From Proteiniclasticum sp. (lineage in GTDB: Bacteria > Bacillota > Clostridia > Clostridiales > Clostridiaceae), in NCBI RefSeq assembly GCF_003514505.1, contig NZ_DOPX01000012.1:1-64000 (forward strand): a stretch of 64,000 nucleotides of DNA. Reading direction: 5' to 3'. The position numbers and the translations under genes were made by a program. The notes under the pieces were generated by a model. It was not told the origin of the DNA. It did no database searches and saw only the letters and a program-made list of their open reading frames with translations. Shown here in pieces: positions 9,057 to 17,447 of the stretch. Position 1 is the stretch's first letter, and every line of letters begins with the position of its first letter.

Positions 9057-10088
9057 TTACTCCATAATCACGAATAAAGCAGAACGAATCCTTTCTTCTG
9101 CCACACTTTGTTTGATTTCCGGACAACCCACTTCACTTAACAGGGTGAAACGAAGGAAGTCATCATTCTTTTTATCTTTTTTGATATAGTCCAGCAGCTT
9201 CTCCACAGGCAAGTCATCCACTGCAGTAACCATGCCGAATCTTTCCATGATAGACCGGGTTTGTGTGCGGATGTCACTGCGAAGTCCAAAGAGATCCTCA
9301 CTGAGTTTCAGCTCTGTCAAAATCCCCAACGCCACGGCTTCTCCGTGGGTAAGAGTCTTCGGATAAACCGCTTCAAGACCATGTGCGATGTTATGCCCAA
9401 AATTCAAAACATTCCGCTGACCCCGATCAAAAAAATCTCGAGAGACCACATCAATCTTGATTTTCAGTCCCATCTCAACATAGGGTCTTACTTGAAGATT
9501 CTGCAATGAAACCTCCTTCTCCAGTAGAGAAAGGATTGGCTCTTCTCCAATTAAACCATACTTCAAAATCTCTCCCATACCGCTTTTCAGATGTCTCTCT
9601 GGTAAAGTGGTCAAAAACTCTGTACAGATAAAAATCTCATCTGGTTTCTTGAATGTGCCGATATAGTTCTTCACACCCTTATAGTTCACACCACATTTTC
9701 CTCCTACTGTACTGTCACACATGGCGAGCAGTGTCGTCGGAAGGAGAATCAGAGGGATTCCTCTTTTAAATGTTGCAGATGCATATCCAGCCAAATCCCC
9801 TGTGATGCCTCCGCCAATGGCAACAAGAGGCTCCACAGTCTGATGCTTAAATAAAAACTCATAGAGGTTCTCTGTCTCCTCCAGTGTCTTTCTCGATTCC
9901 GAAGCGTCGAGCAGGTAGACTCTTTTGTCTTGTATGTACTCTCTGAGCACTGGCCAGCTTTCATATACATTCCGGTCCACAACAAATAGAGCCCTTGATG
10001 GAAGTCTTTCCAAAGTGCTCTTTACAGATAAGCAAAACTCTATGTGTTCATTTCGAAATATATCTTCTATGCTCCTCAGTCCTTTCAA
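9057..10088 (-). CDS. aroB: 3-dehydroquinate synthase
   Basis: A 343-residue NAD- and metal-dependent enzyme that cyclises DAHP to 3-dehydroquinate. Key segments are VAIGGGITGDLAGYAS (dinucleotide site), RGIPLILLPTTLLAMCDSTV, GGKCGVNYKGVKNYIG, and the metal-binding histidine region NFGHNIAHGLEA followed by THGEAVALG. Length is normal. First gene of aroB-aroF-lspA-rluD, separated from divIVA by a terminator. Only two shikimate genes are present here. Confidence 0.95.
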   Translation of the reverse strand: MKGLRSIEDIFRNEHIEFCLSVKSTLERLPSRALFVVDRNVYESWPVLREYIQDKRVYLLDASESRKTLEETENLYEFLFKHQTVEPLVAIGGGITGDLAGYASATFKRGIPLILLPTTLLAMCDSTVGGKCGVNYKGVKNYIGTFKKPDEIFICTEFLTTLPERHLKSGMGEILKYGLIGEEPILSLLEKEVSLQNLQVRPYVEMGLKIKIDVVSRDFFDRGQRNVLNFGHNIAHGLEAVYPKTLTHGEAVALGILTELKLSEDLFGLRSDIRTQTRSIMERFGMVTAVDDLPVEKLLDYIKKDKKNDDFLRFTLLSEVGCPEIKQSVAEERIRSALFVIME

Positions 10089-10117
10089 AAGTTATCTTAT
10101 CACAGGAAATCTTCCTT

Positions 10118-10151
10118 CACAAGAAAAGAGACTTTATTTCAAAGTCTCTTT
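10118..10151 (-). terminator. Intrinsic terminator after divIVA
   Basis: An 11-bp perfect stem, AAAGAGACTTT and AAAGTCTCTTT, with a 5-nt loop, lies between the divIVA stop and the aroB start. On the minus strand the second arm ends in a TTTTCTT tract. It closes the long dcw operon. Confidence 0.85.
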
Positions 10152-10159
10152 CATCTGTC

Positions 10160-10723
10160 TCATCCTTGAACTTCTTCAAACAGCTCAGCAGAGTCTCCCT
10201 CTTCAAAGAGATCTTTTGGTGTAAGGCCTGAAACCTGCATCGAGCTGGATCCTAAGGTTCCCTTTTCAATCTCCTCAGAATTTGTCTTGAAGGAGCTCAT
10301 CTGACCTTCCAGGAAACTGAGGACACGCATCTTAAAATTTCCGAAGTCCATACGGTATTTTTCATATTCTCTTTTCAGCATTTCATTTTCACGATTTGCG
10401 TTTTCTATGATTGCCTGTGCTTTCTCCTTTGCATTCTCAAGAATATGCTGTGCTTCCTTCTCCGCTTGAATCTTCGTTGCATCTGCAGTATTCTGTGCGA
10501 GTACCAGTGTACTTTGCAGTGTCTTTTCCAGGCTCGCATAATGTTCTATTTTTTCATTATATGCTTCAAGCTTATCTTTCAGACTGGCATTTTCCCTATA
10601 TAGAGCTTCAAAATCCTCCACGACCTCATCCAAAAACTCATCTACTTCATCCGTGCTGTATCCTCTCATGGTTCTTTTAAACTCTTTGTTGGTAATTTCC
10701 ACTGGTGTTATCTTCATGTCCAC
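10160..10723 (-). CDS. divIVA: DivIVA domain cell-division / polarity protein
   Basis: A 187-residue coiled-coil protein that binds curved membrane at septa and poles. The N-terminal membrane-binding domain reads MKITPVEITNKEFKRTMRGY, then DEVDEFLDEV. A long coiled coil follows from about 35 to 130 (EALYRENASLKDKLEAYNEK onward). The C-terminal tail is divergent and acidic. It closes the sepF-ylmH-divIVA group at the 3' end of the division cluster. Confidence 0.93.
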   Translation of the reverse strand: MDMKITPVEITNKEFKRTMRGYSTDEVDEFLDEVVEDFEALYRENASLKDKLEAYNEKIEHYASLEKTLQSTLVLAQNTADATKIQAEKEAQHILENAKEKAQAIIENANRENEMLKREYEKYRMDFGNFKMRVLSFLEGQMSSFKTNSEEIEKGTLGSSSMQVSGLTPKDLFEEGDSAELFEEVQG

Positions 10724-10738
10724 GCCCTCCTCTTACTG

Positions 10739-11497
10739 CTATAAAAACTTATAAAATTCCATTCTTAAGTTTCCTTTTTGTGTTTCCTTCAACACTTCTC
10801 CGACCTTAAACTTCCCTTTCCGTCTTATGGTCAGAGTGTCCTCTGGTTTCAGCTCTTTTGATTTCTCTTTACATTCCTGATAATTGAGCAGCACAAGTCC
10901 CCGATCAATGAGCTCCACTGCTTTTCCCCTGGATGTCTGTGCAAGCTCTGCAACAATCACATCCAGTCTCTTTGAAGCAACAACTGCTTCAAATTTCTGG
11001 AGCGAAGGCTTAAGCTCTTTCACTTTTTCCTCATAGGCATAGAGCGTTGTTTCCACTGGACACTTTCCTGCGGCATAAAGGTGCTCCTTCACATAAGAAC
11101 CCATTTCCTCAAAAACGATAACATAAGCCACATCCTGCTGTACAAACAAGTCCCCAAACTTGTCTCTCTGGATACCCAGCCCCAACAATGCTCCCAAGTA
11201 ATCCTTGTGTTCAAGCTTTACCGCAGGCTGAAGGTTTTTGATTTCTAAAATCTTTAATGGGGATAAACCTTCCCAGTTCACACAAAAGATTCTGCGCTCT
11301 AGAAACTCTTCTCCCAGAACGGTGATGTGTCTAAACTCCTTCATCTTTATTACAGCACTCCATACTAGAGGCGTATAGAATTCTTCTACAACAAAGGGGA
11401 ACTCATAATTTCCTGCTCTTACCAAGGCTTCGAAAAGCTTTGCCATTCTATAGGTGTCCTCATTATTGAAAGCCCTTACAAAGCTTTGTTTGTCCAT
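10739..11497 (-). CDS. ylmH: YlmH family S4-domain RNA-binding protein
   Basis: A 252-residue homologue of B. subtilis YlmH, an S4 RNA-binding protein linked to rescue of stalled 50S-peptidyl-tRNA complexes and found in division clusters. The C-terminal S4 domain (about 175-240) contains RLDVIVAELAQTSRGKAVEL and the typical KELKPEDTLTIRRKGKF. The N-terminal region has the YlmH-type V.WEGLSP..ILEI.N block. Its start overlaps the sepF stop. Confidence 0.9.
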   Translation of the reverse strand: MDKQSFVRAFNNEDTYRMAKLFEALVRAGNYEFPFVVEEFYTPLVWSAVIKMKEFRHITVLGEEFLERRIFCVNWEGLSPLKILEIKNLQPAVKLEHKDYLGALLGLGIQRDKFGDLFVQQDVAYVIVFEEMGSYVKEHLYAAGKCPVETTLYAYEEKVKELKPSLQKFEAVVASKRLDVIVAELAQTSRGKAVELIDRGLVLLNYQECKEKSKELKPEDTLTIRRKGKFKVGEVLKETQKGNLRMEFYKFL

Positions 11498-11958
11498 TAC
11501 TTCCAGTTGAGAAGTCCTTTAAGTGAACTCTCTTCCTTTGCTTCTCTTGAAACTTCCACTGTGGAAGGAGACAGCACATACACCCCATTTTCCACTTCCT
11601 GAAGATCCCCACCAAGAGCATAGGTGGAACCGGCGATGAAATCCAAAAGTCTCTGTGCGGTACGGGGTTCCAGTCCTGATGTGTTCACGACAACAATCTT
11701 ATTTGCTTTAAGGCTGTCAGAGATCTGTGGTGCCTCATCAAAGGTATTTGGTTTGATGATGTGAACCTTTGTCTGGCCGCCATGGAGGTTCACCACTTTG
11801 TTTACTTCTTTTTGCTCTCTTCTTCTTCCTAAAACAGAATAGCTTTCCTTCGGAACTTCCATCTCTTCTTCCTCATACTCTTCCTGATCGTAGTCGTCAT
11901 AAAGTTCTTCATCTTCAAAACCCATCATATTTTTAATTGAGCTTAGCATCTTTCCCAT
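11497..11958 (-). CDS. sepF: Cell division protein SepF
   Basis: A 153-residue protein that binds FtsZ filaments and the membrane. The N-terminal amphipathic segment MGKMLSSIKNMMGF is the membrane anchor. An acidic, low-complexity linker follows (about 16-36), then the SepF domain with VHIIKPNTFDEAPQISDSLK and NTSGLEPRTAQRLLDFIAGS. FtsZ itself is not encoded in this window, although sepF normally lies close to it. Confidence 0.95.
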   Translation of the reverse strand: MGKMLSSIKNMMGFEDEELYDDYDQEEYEEEEMEVPKESYSVLGRRREQKEVNKVVNLHGGQTKVHIIKPNTFDEAPQISDSLKANKIVVVNTSGLEPRTAQRLLDFIAGSTYALGGDLQEVENGVYVLSPSTVEVSREAKEESSLKGLLNWK

Positions 11959-11976
11959 TTTTCTTTCCTCCTAAAA

Positions 11977-12642
11977 TTAAATCGTATAGTTTCTAGCGCC
12001 AAAAATACCAGTTCCAACTCGAATCATGTTTGATCCTTCCTCCATTGCCGTCACATAATCCATCGACATCCCCATACTAAGCACCTCCATGGTGAAACGT
12101 TCCTGTCTGACCTGGGACAATTTTTGAAAAAGCTCGTACATCTTTTTGAAGTATTTCCTGTTTTCCTCTTCACTTCCTTGAGGGATAATGGCCATGAGTC
12201 CTCTGACTCTGATATGTTTTAGATCTTTTAAAAGCGTTACGAACTCTTCTAGATCATCTGTAAGAATACCGGCTTTCTGAGACTCTTCCCCAATATTCAC
12301 TTCAATCAGTGTATCCACAAGAATGCCCGTTTTTTCTGCTCTTTTATTAATCTCAAGAGCTAAGGACTCCCGATCCAAAGATTGAATCAAATATGTCTTG
12401 CCTATTACTTTTCTCACTTTATTGGTTTGCAGCCCACCAATCAGGTGCCAACGGATGTCCTTTGGCAGAAGCTCATATTTTTCTTCCAGCTCCTGGACTT
12501 TATTCTCACCAAAATCACGGATTCCTTCTTTATACGCTTCCATAATCTCTTCAACGGATTTTGTCTTCGAAACCGCAATCAATGTCACGTTGTCCTTCAG
12601 TGTGCTTCTAATTTCCTCTAAGTTCTTTCTGATATTTGACAA
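11977..12642 (-). CDS. YggS family pyridoxal phosphate homeostasis protein
   Basis: A 221-residue PLP-binding alanine-racemase-fold protein. It has no known catalytic activity but keeps PLP and amino-acid pools balanced. Signatures are VTLIAVSKTKSVEEI (the PLP lysine is in SKTK), FGENKVQELEEKYE, WHLIGGLQTNKVRKVIGK, and the C-terminal LSMGMSMDYVTAMEEGSNMI. Its place next to sepF is conserved across Firmicutes. Confidence 0.93.
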   Translation of the reverse strand: MSNIRKNLEEIRSTLKDNVTLIAVSKTKSVEEIMEAYKEGIRDFGENKVQELEEKYELLPKDIRWHLIGGLQTNKVRKVIGKTYLIQSLDRESLALEINKRAEKTGILVDTLIEVNIGEESQKAGILTDDLEEFVTLLKDLKHIRVRGLMAIIPQGSEEENRKYFKKMYELFQKLSQVRQERFTMEVLSMGMSMDYVTAMEEGSNMIRVGTGIFGARNYTI

Positions 12643-12654
12643 TAAGCACGCCTC

Positions 12655-13377
12655 CTATTCGTTTGATTCTTCTAGATATAATGGAAATATTTCATCAATG
12701 GAACCATCCAGTGTCATGATCGGACGTTTCTCTACTGAAATCTCAATTCCTCTATGTTGCAGATTGGCAATCTGGTTATACTCATTTGCAGTATATGGAT
12801 CAAGTAGTTCTCGGTCTCCTACCACCTTCAGAACAAATGGTGCAGGAAGCTTCTCTCCATTGATGGAGATAAAGGCTCCACTGCAGAAGATTTCTGAGGT
12901 CTCAGTTACCCTCTGACCATTGATCTCAATGGTTTCAGCGCCATGTAGGTTCAGCTCGTTGAGAAGTTTCAGCATATCCTCATTGTGAATGATCCTAAGC
13001 CAGCTTTCCATGGATCCTGGAACTTCAGAATCCTTTGCTTTTCCATCTCTCATGGTAAGGATAATACCTTCGCCCTGGACGCTTTCATAACCGAGGAGTC
13101 TGCTGTTTCTTCTGTACTCCAGTTTCAGCTCCTCATAGATGTTTTCAAAATCCTCCACATTCTCCCTATAACCTTCAAGTTTTCGTTCATAATCGAGATT
13201 TTCCTCTTTCAATCTCTCGATTTCACTCCGAAGACTATTTCTGAGCTCTACTTTGTCTCCACGATCCAGTTCCACTTTATAAAGGTTCATCTTCCCTGCC
13301 ACCAGCGATACCATGACTGAAAGTCCCATACCGATGACAACAGACCCAATGAATACACTCACTTTACGCATCTTCAT
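12655..13377 (-). CDS. DUF881 family membrane-anchored protein (first copy)
   Basis: About 240 residues: a short cytoplasmic start, one membrane helix (VFIGSVVIGMGLSVMVSLVA), a coiled coil near residues 35-80, then the DUF881 domain (GEGIILTMRDGK; LNELNLHGAETIEINGQRV; AFISINGEKL; DRELLDPYTAN). The function of the family is not established; it recurs in division clusters beside Sbp. The frame opens with a TTG at 13392; I prefer the ATG at 13377, which overlaps the end of sbp by 14 nt, but the start is uncertain. It pairs with a second DUF881 gene at 13705. Confidence 0.85.
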   Translation of the reverse strand: MKMRKVSVFIGSVVIGMGLSVMVSLVAGKMNLYKVELDRGDKVELRNSLRSEIERLKEENLDYERKLEGYRENVEDFENIYEELKLEYRRNSRLLGYESVQGEGIILTMRDGKAKDSEVPGSMESWLRIIHNEDMLKLLNELNLHGAETIEINGQRVTETSEIFCSGAFISINGEKLPAPFVLKVVGDRELLDPYTANEYNQIANLQHRGIEISVEKRPIMTLDGSIDEIFPLYLEESNE

Positions 13378-13708
13378 GAAGATACCGTTCAATCAGCATT
13401 CGTCTGATTACCGCAAAATTATTGAAGATTCTGCTGCCAAACACAATCACCGCTGCAAGATACATGGGAATACTGAGCTGATCCCCAAAATATGTAAGGA
13501 CCACAGCAATGACCCCATTGCCGAAAAAACCAGAAAGGAAAATCATCTGATCAAAATTATGAGCAAGATAAGCCTTCCATGCTCCGATGACGGAGTCGAA
13601 ACAAGCAAGAATTGCTACCGCCACATAGATACTGTATACATCAGGGATTTTAACATTCAATGAGAATCCCAGAAAAATTCCCAGCAGCAGTCCCAGAATT
13701 ACAATCAT
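13364..13708 (-). CDS. sbp: Small basic protein (Sbp, DUF1290)
   Basis: A 114-residue integral membrane protein with about three hydrophobic segments: MIVILGLLLGIFLGFSLNV, then YVAVAILACFDSVIGAW and NGVIAVVLTYFGDQL. Its DUF1290 family and position between two DUF881 genes match B. subtilis Sbp, which lies near ftsZ. The molecular role is unknown. It overlaps both neighbours by a few bases, so translation of the three is probably coupled. Confidence 0.88.
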   Translation of the reverse strand: MIVILGLLLGIFLGFSLNVKIPDVYSIYVAVAILACFDSVIGAWKAYLAHNFDQMIFLSGFFGNGVIAVVLTYFGDQLSIPMYLAAVIVFGSRIFNNFAVIRRMLIERYLHEDA

Positions 13709-14427
13709 GGACGCACCTCCTCCATACTGTCTGTTCTATAAGCCTTGTTATACTTAGGGATAAGAATATGGTCTTCAGAATGAAACCTGATGTCATAAAA
13801 TTCCAAAGCATAGTAGGAAAGCACTCCCTGAAAAGCCATGGCCCCTTTGAGTTTTTCAGGATCCCCAACGGCTCTTATGACCACCTCATCTCGTGGAGAG
13901 ACCTTTTCGTCATTAACAAGAATATAGCTGTTGTTGGCACTGGATTGGATCCCTGTCTGGATGGTTACCCTTTTATCATTGATGCTGATGGCTTCCGCTC
14001 CAGCAAACTTCAGTTCATTGACTAAGTAGATCAGCTCCAAATCTGTCAGATAGTTGAAAGTCTGAGGATTAAGGCTGGCGTCTGTCGGTCTTAGGGTCAT
14101 CACAATACCAGGTCCTTTTGCGTCCACCATTCCAAGAAGAAGCCTTGAACGATCCAGTTCCTGTTTAAGAAGCGCATGGGCTTCACTGGAAGAAGCAGCA
14201 GCAGTTTCGAAATTTTTCACATCCTGTAGAAGTTTCCGATTCTTTTGAAGAAGTTCCTCTTTTTCCCCTTCCAAGGTGGCAATCTCCTGAAGAAGCAGTT
14301 CAGTTTCTTCTATGGTCAACGTTCGAACAGGTTCCTGTCTTTGCTGATACTGATAGGTAAGCAAAAAACCCAGTATCAGGAAAACAACTGCAACCAGCCA
14401 TTGGTTATTTTTCTTGTTCATGTTCAT
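13705..14427 (-). CDS. DUF881 family membrane-anchored protein (second copy)
   Basis: A 240-residue protein with one N-terminal membrane helix (WLVAVVFLILGFLLTYQY), a coiled coil at about 36-75 and a DUF881 domain (GPGIVMTLRPTDASLN; LINELKFAGAEAISINDKRV-like block; SYILVNDEKVSP). It shares architecture with the copy at 12655 but the sequences have diverged widely, so this is an old duplication. It lies 8 nt after ftsQ and overlaps sbp by 4 nt. Confidence 0.85.
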   Translation of the reverse strand: MNMNKKNNQWLVAVVFLILGFLLTYQYQQRQEPVRTLTIEETELLLQEIATLEGEKEELLQKNRKLLQDVKNFETAAASSSEAHALLKQELDRSRLLLGMVDAKGPGIVMTLRPTDASLNPQTFNYLTDLELIYLVNELKFAGAEAISINDKRVTIQTGIQSSANNSYILVNDEKVSPRDEVVIRAVGDPEKLKGAMAFQGVLSYYALEFYDIRFHSEDHILIPKYNKAYRTDSMEEVRP

Positions 14428-14435
14428 CTGTCACC

Positions 14436-15263
14436 TTACTCTTCATTCCCTTCTTCATCCTGATCCTCTTCCCCTTCTCCAGAAACGCCATCATCGCTTG
14501 GAGTAGTGATTCTTCCTGCATCAAAAATCACAGGATCATCCACATAAGCTAAATCCAGATATCCTTTCACCTCGTCCAGATGACCTGAAAGGATGATATT
14601 GATGGCCGCATTCAGTTTTTCTTTTAGGGAATCACCATACCCCAGGCGAATCTCCGTATCATGGTAATAGGTTCTGATGTTCGAAGACTCTGTGAGATCT
14701 AGTACTGGTAACTCCACAACACTTGTATTCCTATCATGAAGCACAACAAAGGTTTCAAGTATTCTCATTTTTTCCGGCGCATCTTCATAGATGTTTGCAC
14801 CAAGCTCCGGAAGAGGTCTTGTATCAATCAGCGTCACTCCCTCTATGGGATTTGCCCCCACGTCCAGAAGCTGTCCCTGTTCTGTAAGAAGACTATACAC
14901 ACCATTGCTGTAATAGTTGACTTTGGCTGTATGTTCTTTAACTTTGATTGATATGCCATTGGGGAGCACTCTTTTGATTTCTGCTGATGAAAAATAGGGA
15001 TGTTTTTTCAGGTGCTCTGTTATGGTTTGGGTTTTCATGAGAAATATATTTTCACCAAATAGTGGCCTTGCACTTTCTTCTACAAAACCTTTAGGAATCT
15101 CCATCTGGCCAGATACAGTTACTTTTTCAACCATAAAGTACGGTGCTTTAAGTAGAAAAACAACCCCAGCGCTTAAAGCAAACATGAGAAGGACAGTAAG
15201 GATCCTTTTTTTTCTACGGCGCTTTTTGCGTTCTATCCGTTCCTGAATTTCTTTTAGGCTCAC
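14436..15263 (-). CDS. ftsQ: Cell division protein FtsQ/DivIB
   Basis: A 275-residue bitopic membrane protein of the FtsQ-FtsL-FtsB complex. A very basic cytoplasmic stretch (ERKKRRRKKR) precedes the membrane helix (LLMFALSAGVVFLL). The POTRA domain begins at YFMVEKVTVSGQMEIPKGFV and ends near KVKEHTAKV. The C-terminus is a disordered acidic tail (GEGEEDQDEEGNEE). It lies between ftsW and the DUF881 genes. Confidence 0.9.
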   Translation of the reverse strand: MSLKEIQERIERKKRRRKKRILTVLLMFALSAGVVFLLKAPYFMVEKVTVSGQMEIPKGFVEESARPLFGENIFLMKTQTITEHLKKHPYFSSAEIKRVLPNGISIKVKEHTAKVNYYSNGVYSLLTEQGQLLDVGANPIEGVTLIDTRPLPELGANIYEDAPEKMRILETFVVLHDRNTSVVELPVLDLTESSNIRTYYHDTEIRLGYGDSLKEKLNAAINIILSGHLDEVKGYLDLAYVDDPVIFDAGRITTPSDDGVSGEGEEDQDEEGNEE

Positions 15264-15289
15264 TTTCTGTCACCCCTCTTCCTTCATAA

Positions 15290-16474
15290 TCACACGGATT
15301 TTGACTGTCTTGAAATATTAAGCAGCACACCTACTGCAACTAAATTGACCACCAGAGATGTTCCTCCTGCACTGATGAACGGTAAAGTTACACCCGTCAC
15401 CGGGAAGGCTCCGATAACTACAGCGATATTGATGAAGGACTGCAGCGCAAAGATAGCTGTGATCCCTACTGCTAGTAGCCTGCCGAACTGATCTTTCGCT
15501 TCAATGGATATGCGGATACCTCTGTATATGAGGATGAGAAGCAGAAACATCAGGAAAAGTCCCCCGATAAGCCCCAGTTCTTCAACAATTACTGCAAAAA
15601 TAAAATCATTCTGCGCTTCAGGCAGCCAGAAGGCTTTCAGCCTGGACATGCCTATTCCTTGTCCAAATACGCCTCCACTTGTGAGAGCGTAAAGTGACTG
15701 AACCAGCTGATGTCCTGCCCCTTGGGCTTCTTTGAATGGATCCCCAAAATTCAGAAGTCTTGCCATACGGTATGGCTCGATCCATAGAAGAATCCCAAGA
15801 CCACTGACGCCAATGGAAACATAGGTGAAAAGCTGCAGGAACGTTCCTCCAGCAAGGAATATCAGTATCAGTGAAGTAATCACAATGATTGCTCCAATGG
15901 AGAGGTTACTCTGCAGAACAACCACAATACCCGCAAACACAATCATCATGAGAAAAACTCTAATGGTTGGTTTCCATTTTTTTCTCCCCTTTAATATATC
16001 CAGCCTTTTCAGTGTATTGGCAGCGTAGAGCACCATGGTGAATTTCGCAAGTTCTGAAGGCTGGAGAGAAAGACTTCCAAAACGGAGCCAGCGGCTTGCA
16101 CCTTTGACAGGTTCAAAAAGTATAACCGCCACATTCAGAACTAAAACCGCAAACACCAACAGTTTCGTTCTAGACATTGTCATAAAATGATAATCAAAAT
16201 TGGCTACCACAAAAACCATGATAAAAAGGCCAGCAGCAGCAAAAAAACCTTGCCTTATCACATCTGAGTAGGATTCACGCCCCCGAACGATGTTCTCATA
16301 ACTGGAGGCACTGTATACCATCAGTAGGCCAAATAATACCAGCGCTACGGTTACTGCAAGCAGAGTGAAATCCACTTCTTTATACTTTTTTGCTTTCTTT
16401 TTGCTTTTTTTCTGTGCTTTGACTTTCGATGAAGGCAAGCCACTTCTTACAGAAATATCTTTTGTTCTCTCCAT
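15290..16474 (-). CDS. ftsW: SEDS family peptidoglycan polymerase FtsW (SpoVE-like)
   Basis: A 394-residue polytopic glycosyltransferase that polymerises lipid II together with a class B PBP. The basic N-terminal tail (KVKAQKKSKKKAKKYK) precedes about ten membrane helices. SEDS signatures are GASRWLRFGSLSLQPSELAK and, near the C-terminus, FPVTGVTLPFISAGGTSLV. The partner is probably the class B PBP at 18904 in the same operon. SpoVE and FtsW cannot be separated by sequence alone. Confidence 0.93.
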   Translation of the reverse strand: MERTKDISVRSGLPSSKVKAQKKSKKKAKKYKEVDFTLLAVTVALVLFGLLMVYSASSYENIVRGRESYSDVIRQGFFAAAGLFIMVFVVANFDYHFMTMSRTKLLVFAVLVLNVAVILFEPVKGASRWLRFGSLSLQPSELAKFTMVLYAANTLKRLDILKGRKKWKPTIRVFLMMIVFAGIVVVLQSNLSIGAIIVITSLILIFLAGGTFLQLFTYVSIGVSGLGILLWIEPYRMARLLNFGDPFKEAQGAGHQLVQSLYALTSGGVFGQGIGMSRLKAFWLPEAQNDFIFAVIVEELGLIGGLFLMFLLLILIYRGIRISIEAKDQFGRLLAVGITAIFALQSFINIAVVIGAFPVTGVTLPFISAGGTSLVVNLVAVGVLLNISRQSKSV

Positions 16475-16499
16475 GACGCCTCCCTCAGCCTCTCACGTG

Positions 16500-17447
16500 C
16501 TATAAAACAAGGTAGGCTACAGCCACTGCTAGTACTGTGACTGAAGCAAAAACTACAACAATTTTATTTTCTTTCCAACCCAGTGCTTCAAAGTGATGAT
16601 GGATTGGTGCCATTTTGAAAACACGCTTTCCGGTCTTTTTAAAAACAGCCACCTGAACAATCACAGACAAAGTTTCCACCACATAGACAATTCCCACAAG
16701 AATAAGGAGAAGCTCTGTTTTCGTCATCAGTGCAGCGATGCCTACTGCACCGCCTAAAGCCAGTGAACCCGTATCTCCCATAAAAACTTTGGCTGGATAA
16801 CGGTTGTAAAACAGAAAGGACAGAAGACCGCCAATAAGTACTGATGAAAAAAGAACAACAGGCTCCTGGCCCTGTTTCACACCAACAAGGACATAGAATA
16901 TCAGAACACAAATGGTCACTGTGGAGGACAATCCATCTATCCCATCAGTCAGATTCACCGCATTGGTCACAGCTGCAAAAAATACCACTACAAAGAGCAC
17001 ATAGAAGATCCCCAGTGAAACCTCATTATTCACAAATGGAATCCTTACCGCATCATAGTCAAATCCAAAATGAAGCACTCCCCCTGCAAGGATACCAAAA
17101 AGCAGAAGATAAGCCATTTTACTTTTAGCGCTCAGTCCGTCCGATGACTTTTTCTTCACTTTCAGAAAATCATCCAGAAAACCGATAAGACCAAACGAGA
17201 GTGTCACAACAATCATGAATACTACAGTTAGATTTAGTCCAGAGAACAAAAGCCCTGCGATAAGAAGAACTGAAAGAAACAGGACTCCGCCCATACTTGG
17301 TATTCCTTGTTTCACCAAGTGAGACTCAGGACCTTCCTGCCTGATGTTCTGACCAAGCTTAAAAGCTCTCAGCTTACCAATCACATAAGGTCCCATGGCT
17401 ATACCAGCAGCCATGCTGACTAAAAGTGCGATGACACTTATTTCCAT
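16500..17447 (-). CDS. mraY: Phospho-N-acetylmuramoyl-pentapeptide transferase
   Basis: A 315-residue membrane enzyme that transfers phospho-MurNAc-pentapeptide to undecaprenyl phosphate, making lipid I. Catalytic motifs are GFLDDFLKVKKK, NAVNLTDGIDGL, FMGDTGSLALGG and the cytoplasmic MAPIHHHFEALGW. Full length with ten expected helices. It overlaps the murF stop by 10 nt. murD, normally just downstream, is absent here; ftsW follows directly. Confidence 0.96.
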   Translation of the reverse strand: MEISVIALLVSMAAGIAMGPYVIGKLRAFKLGQNIRQEGPESHLVKQGIPSMGGVLFLSVLLIAGLLFSGLNLTVVFMIVVTLSFGLIGFLDDFLKVKKKSSDGLSAKSKMAYLLLFGILAGGVLHFGFDYDAVRIPFVNNEVSLGIFYVLFVVVFFAAVTNAVNLTDGIDGLSSTVTICVLIFYVLVGVKQGQEPVVLFSSVLIGGLLSFLFYNRYPAKVFMGDTGSLALGGAVGIAALMTKTELLLILVGIVYVVETLSVIVQVAVFKKTGKRVFKMAPIHHHFEALGWKENKIVVVFASVTVLAVAVAYLVL

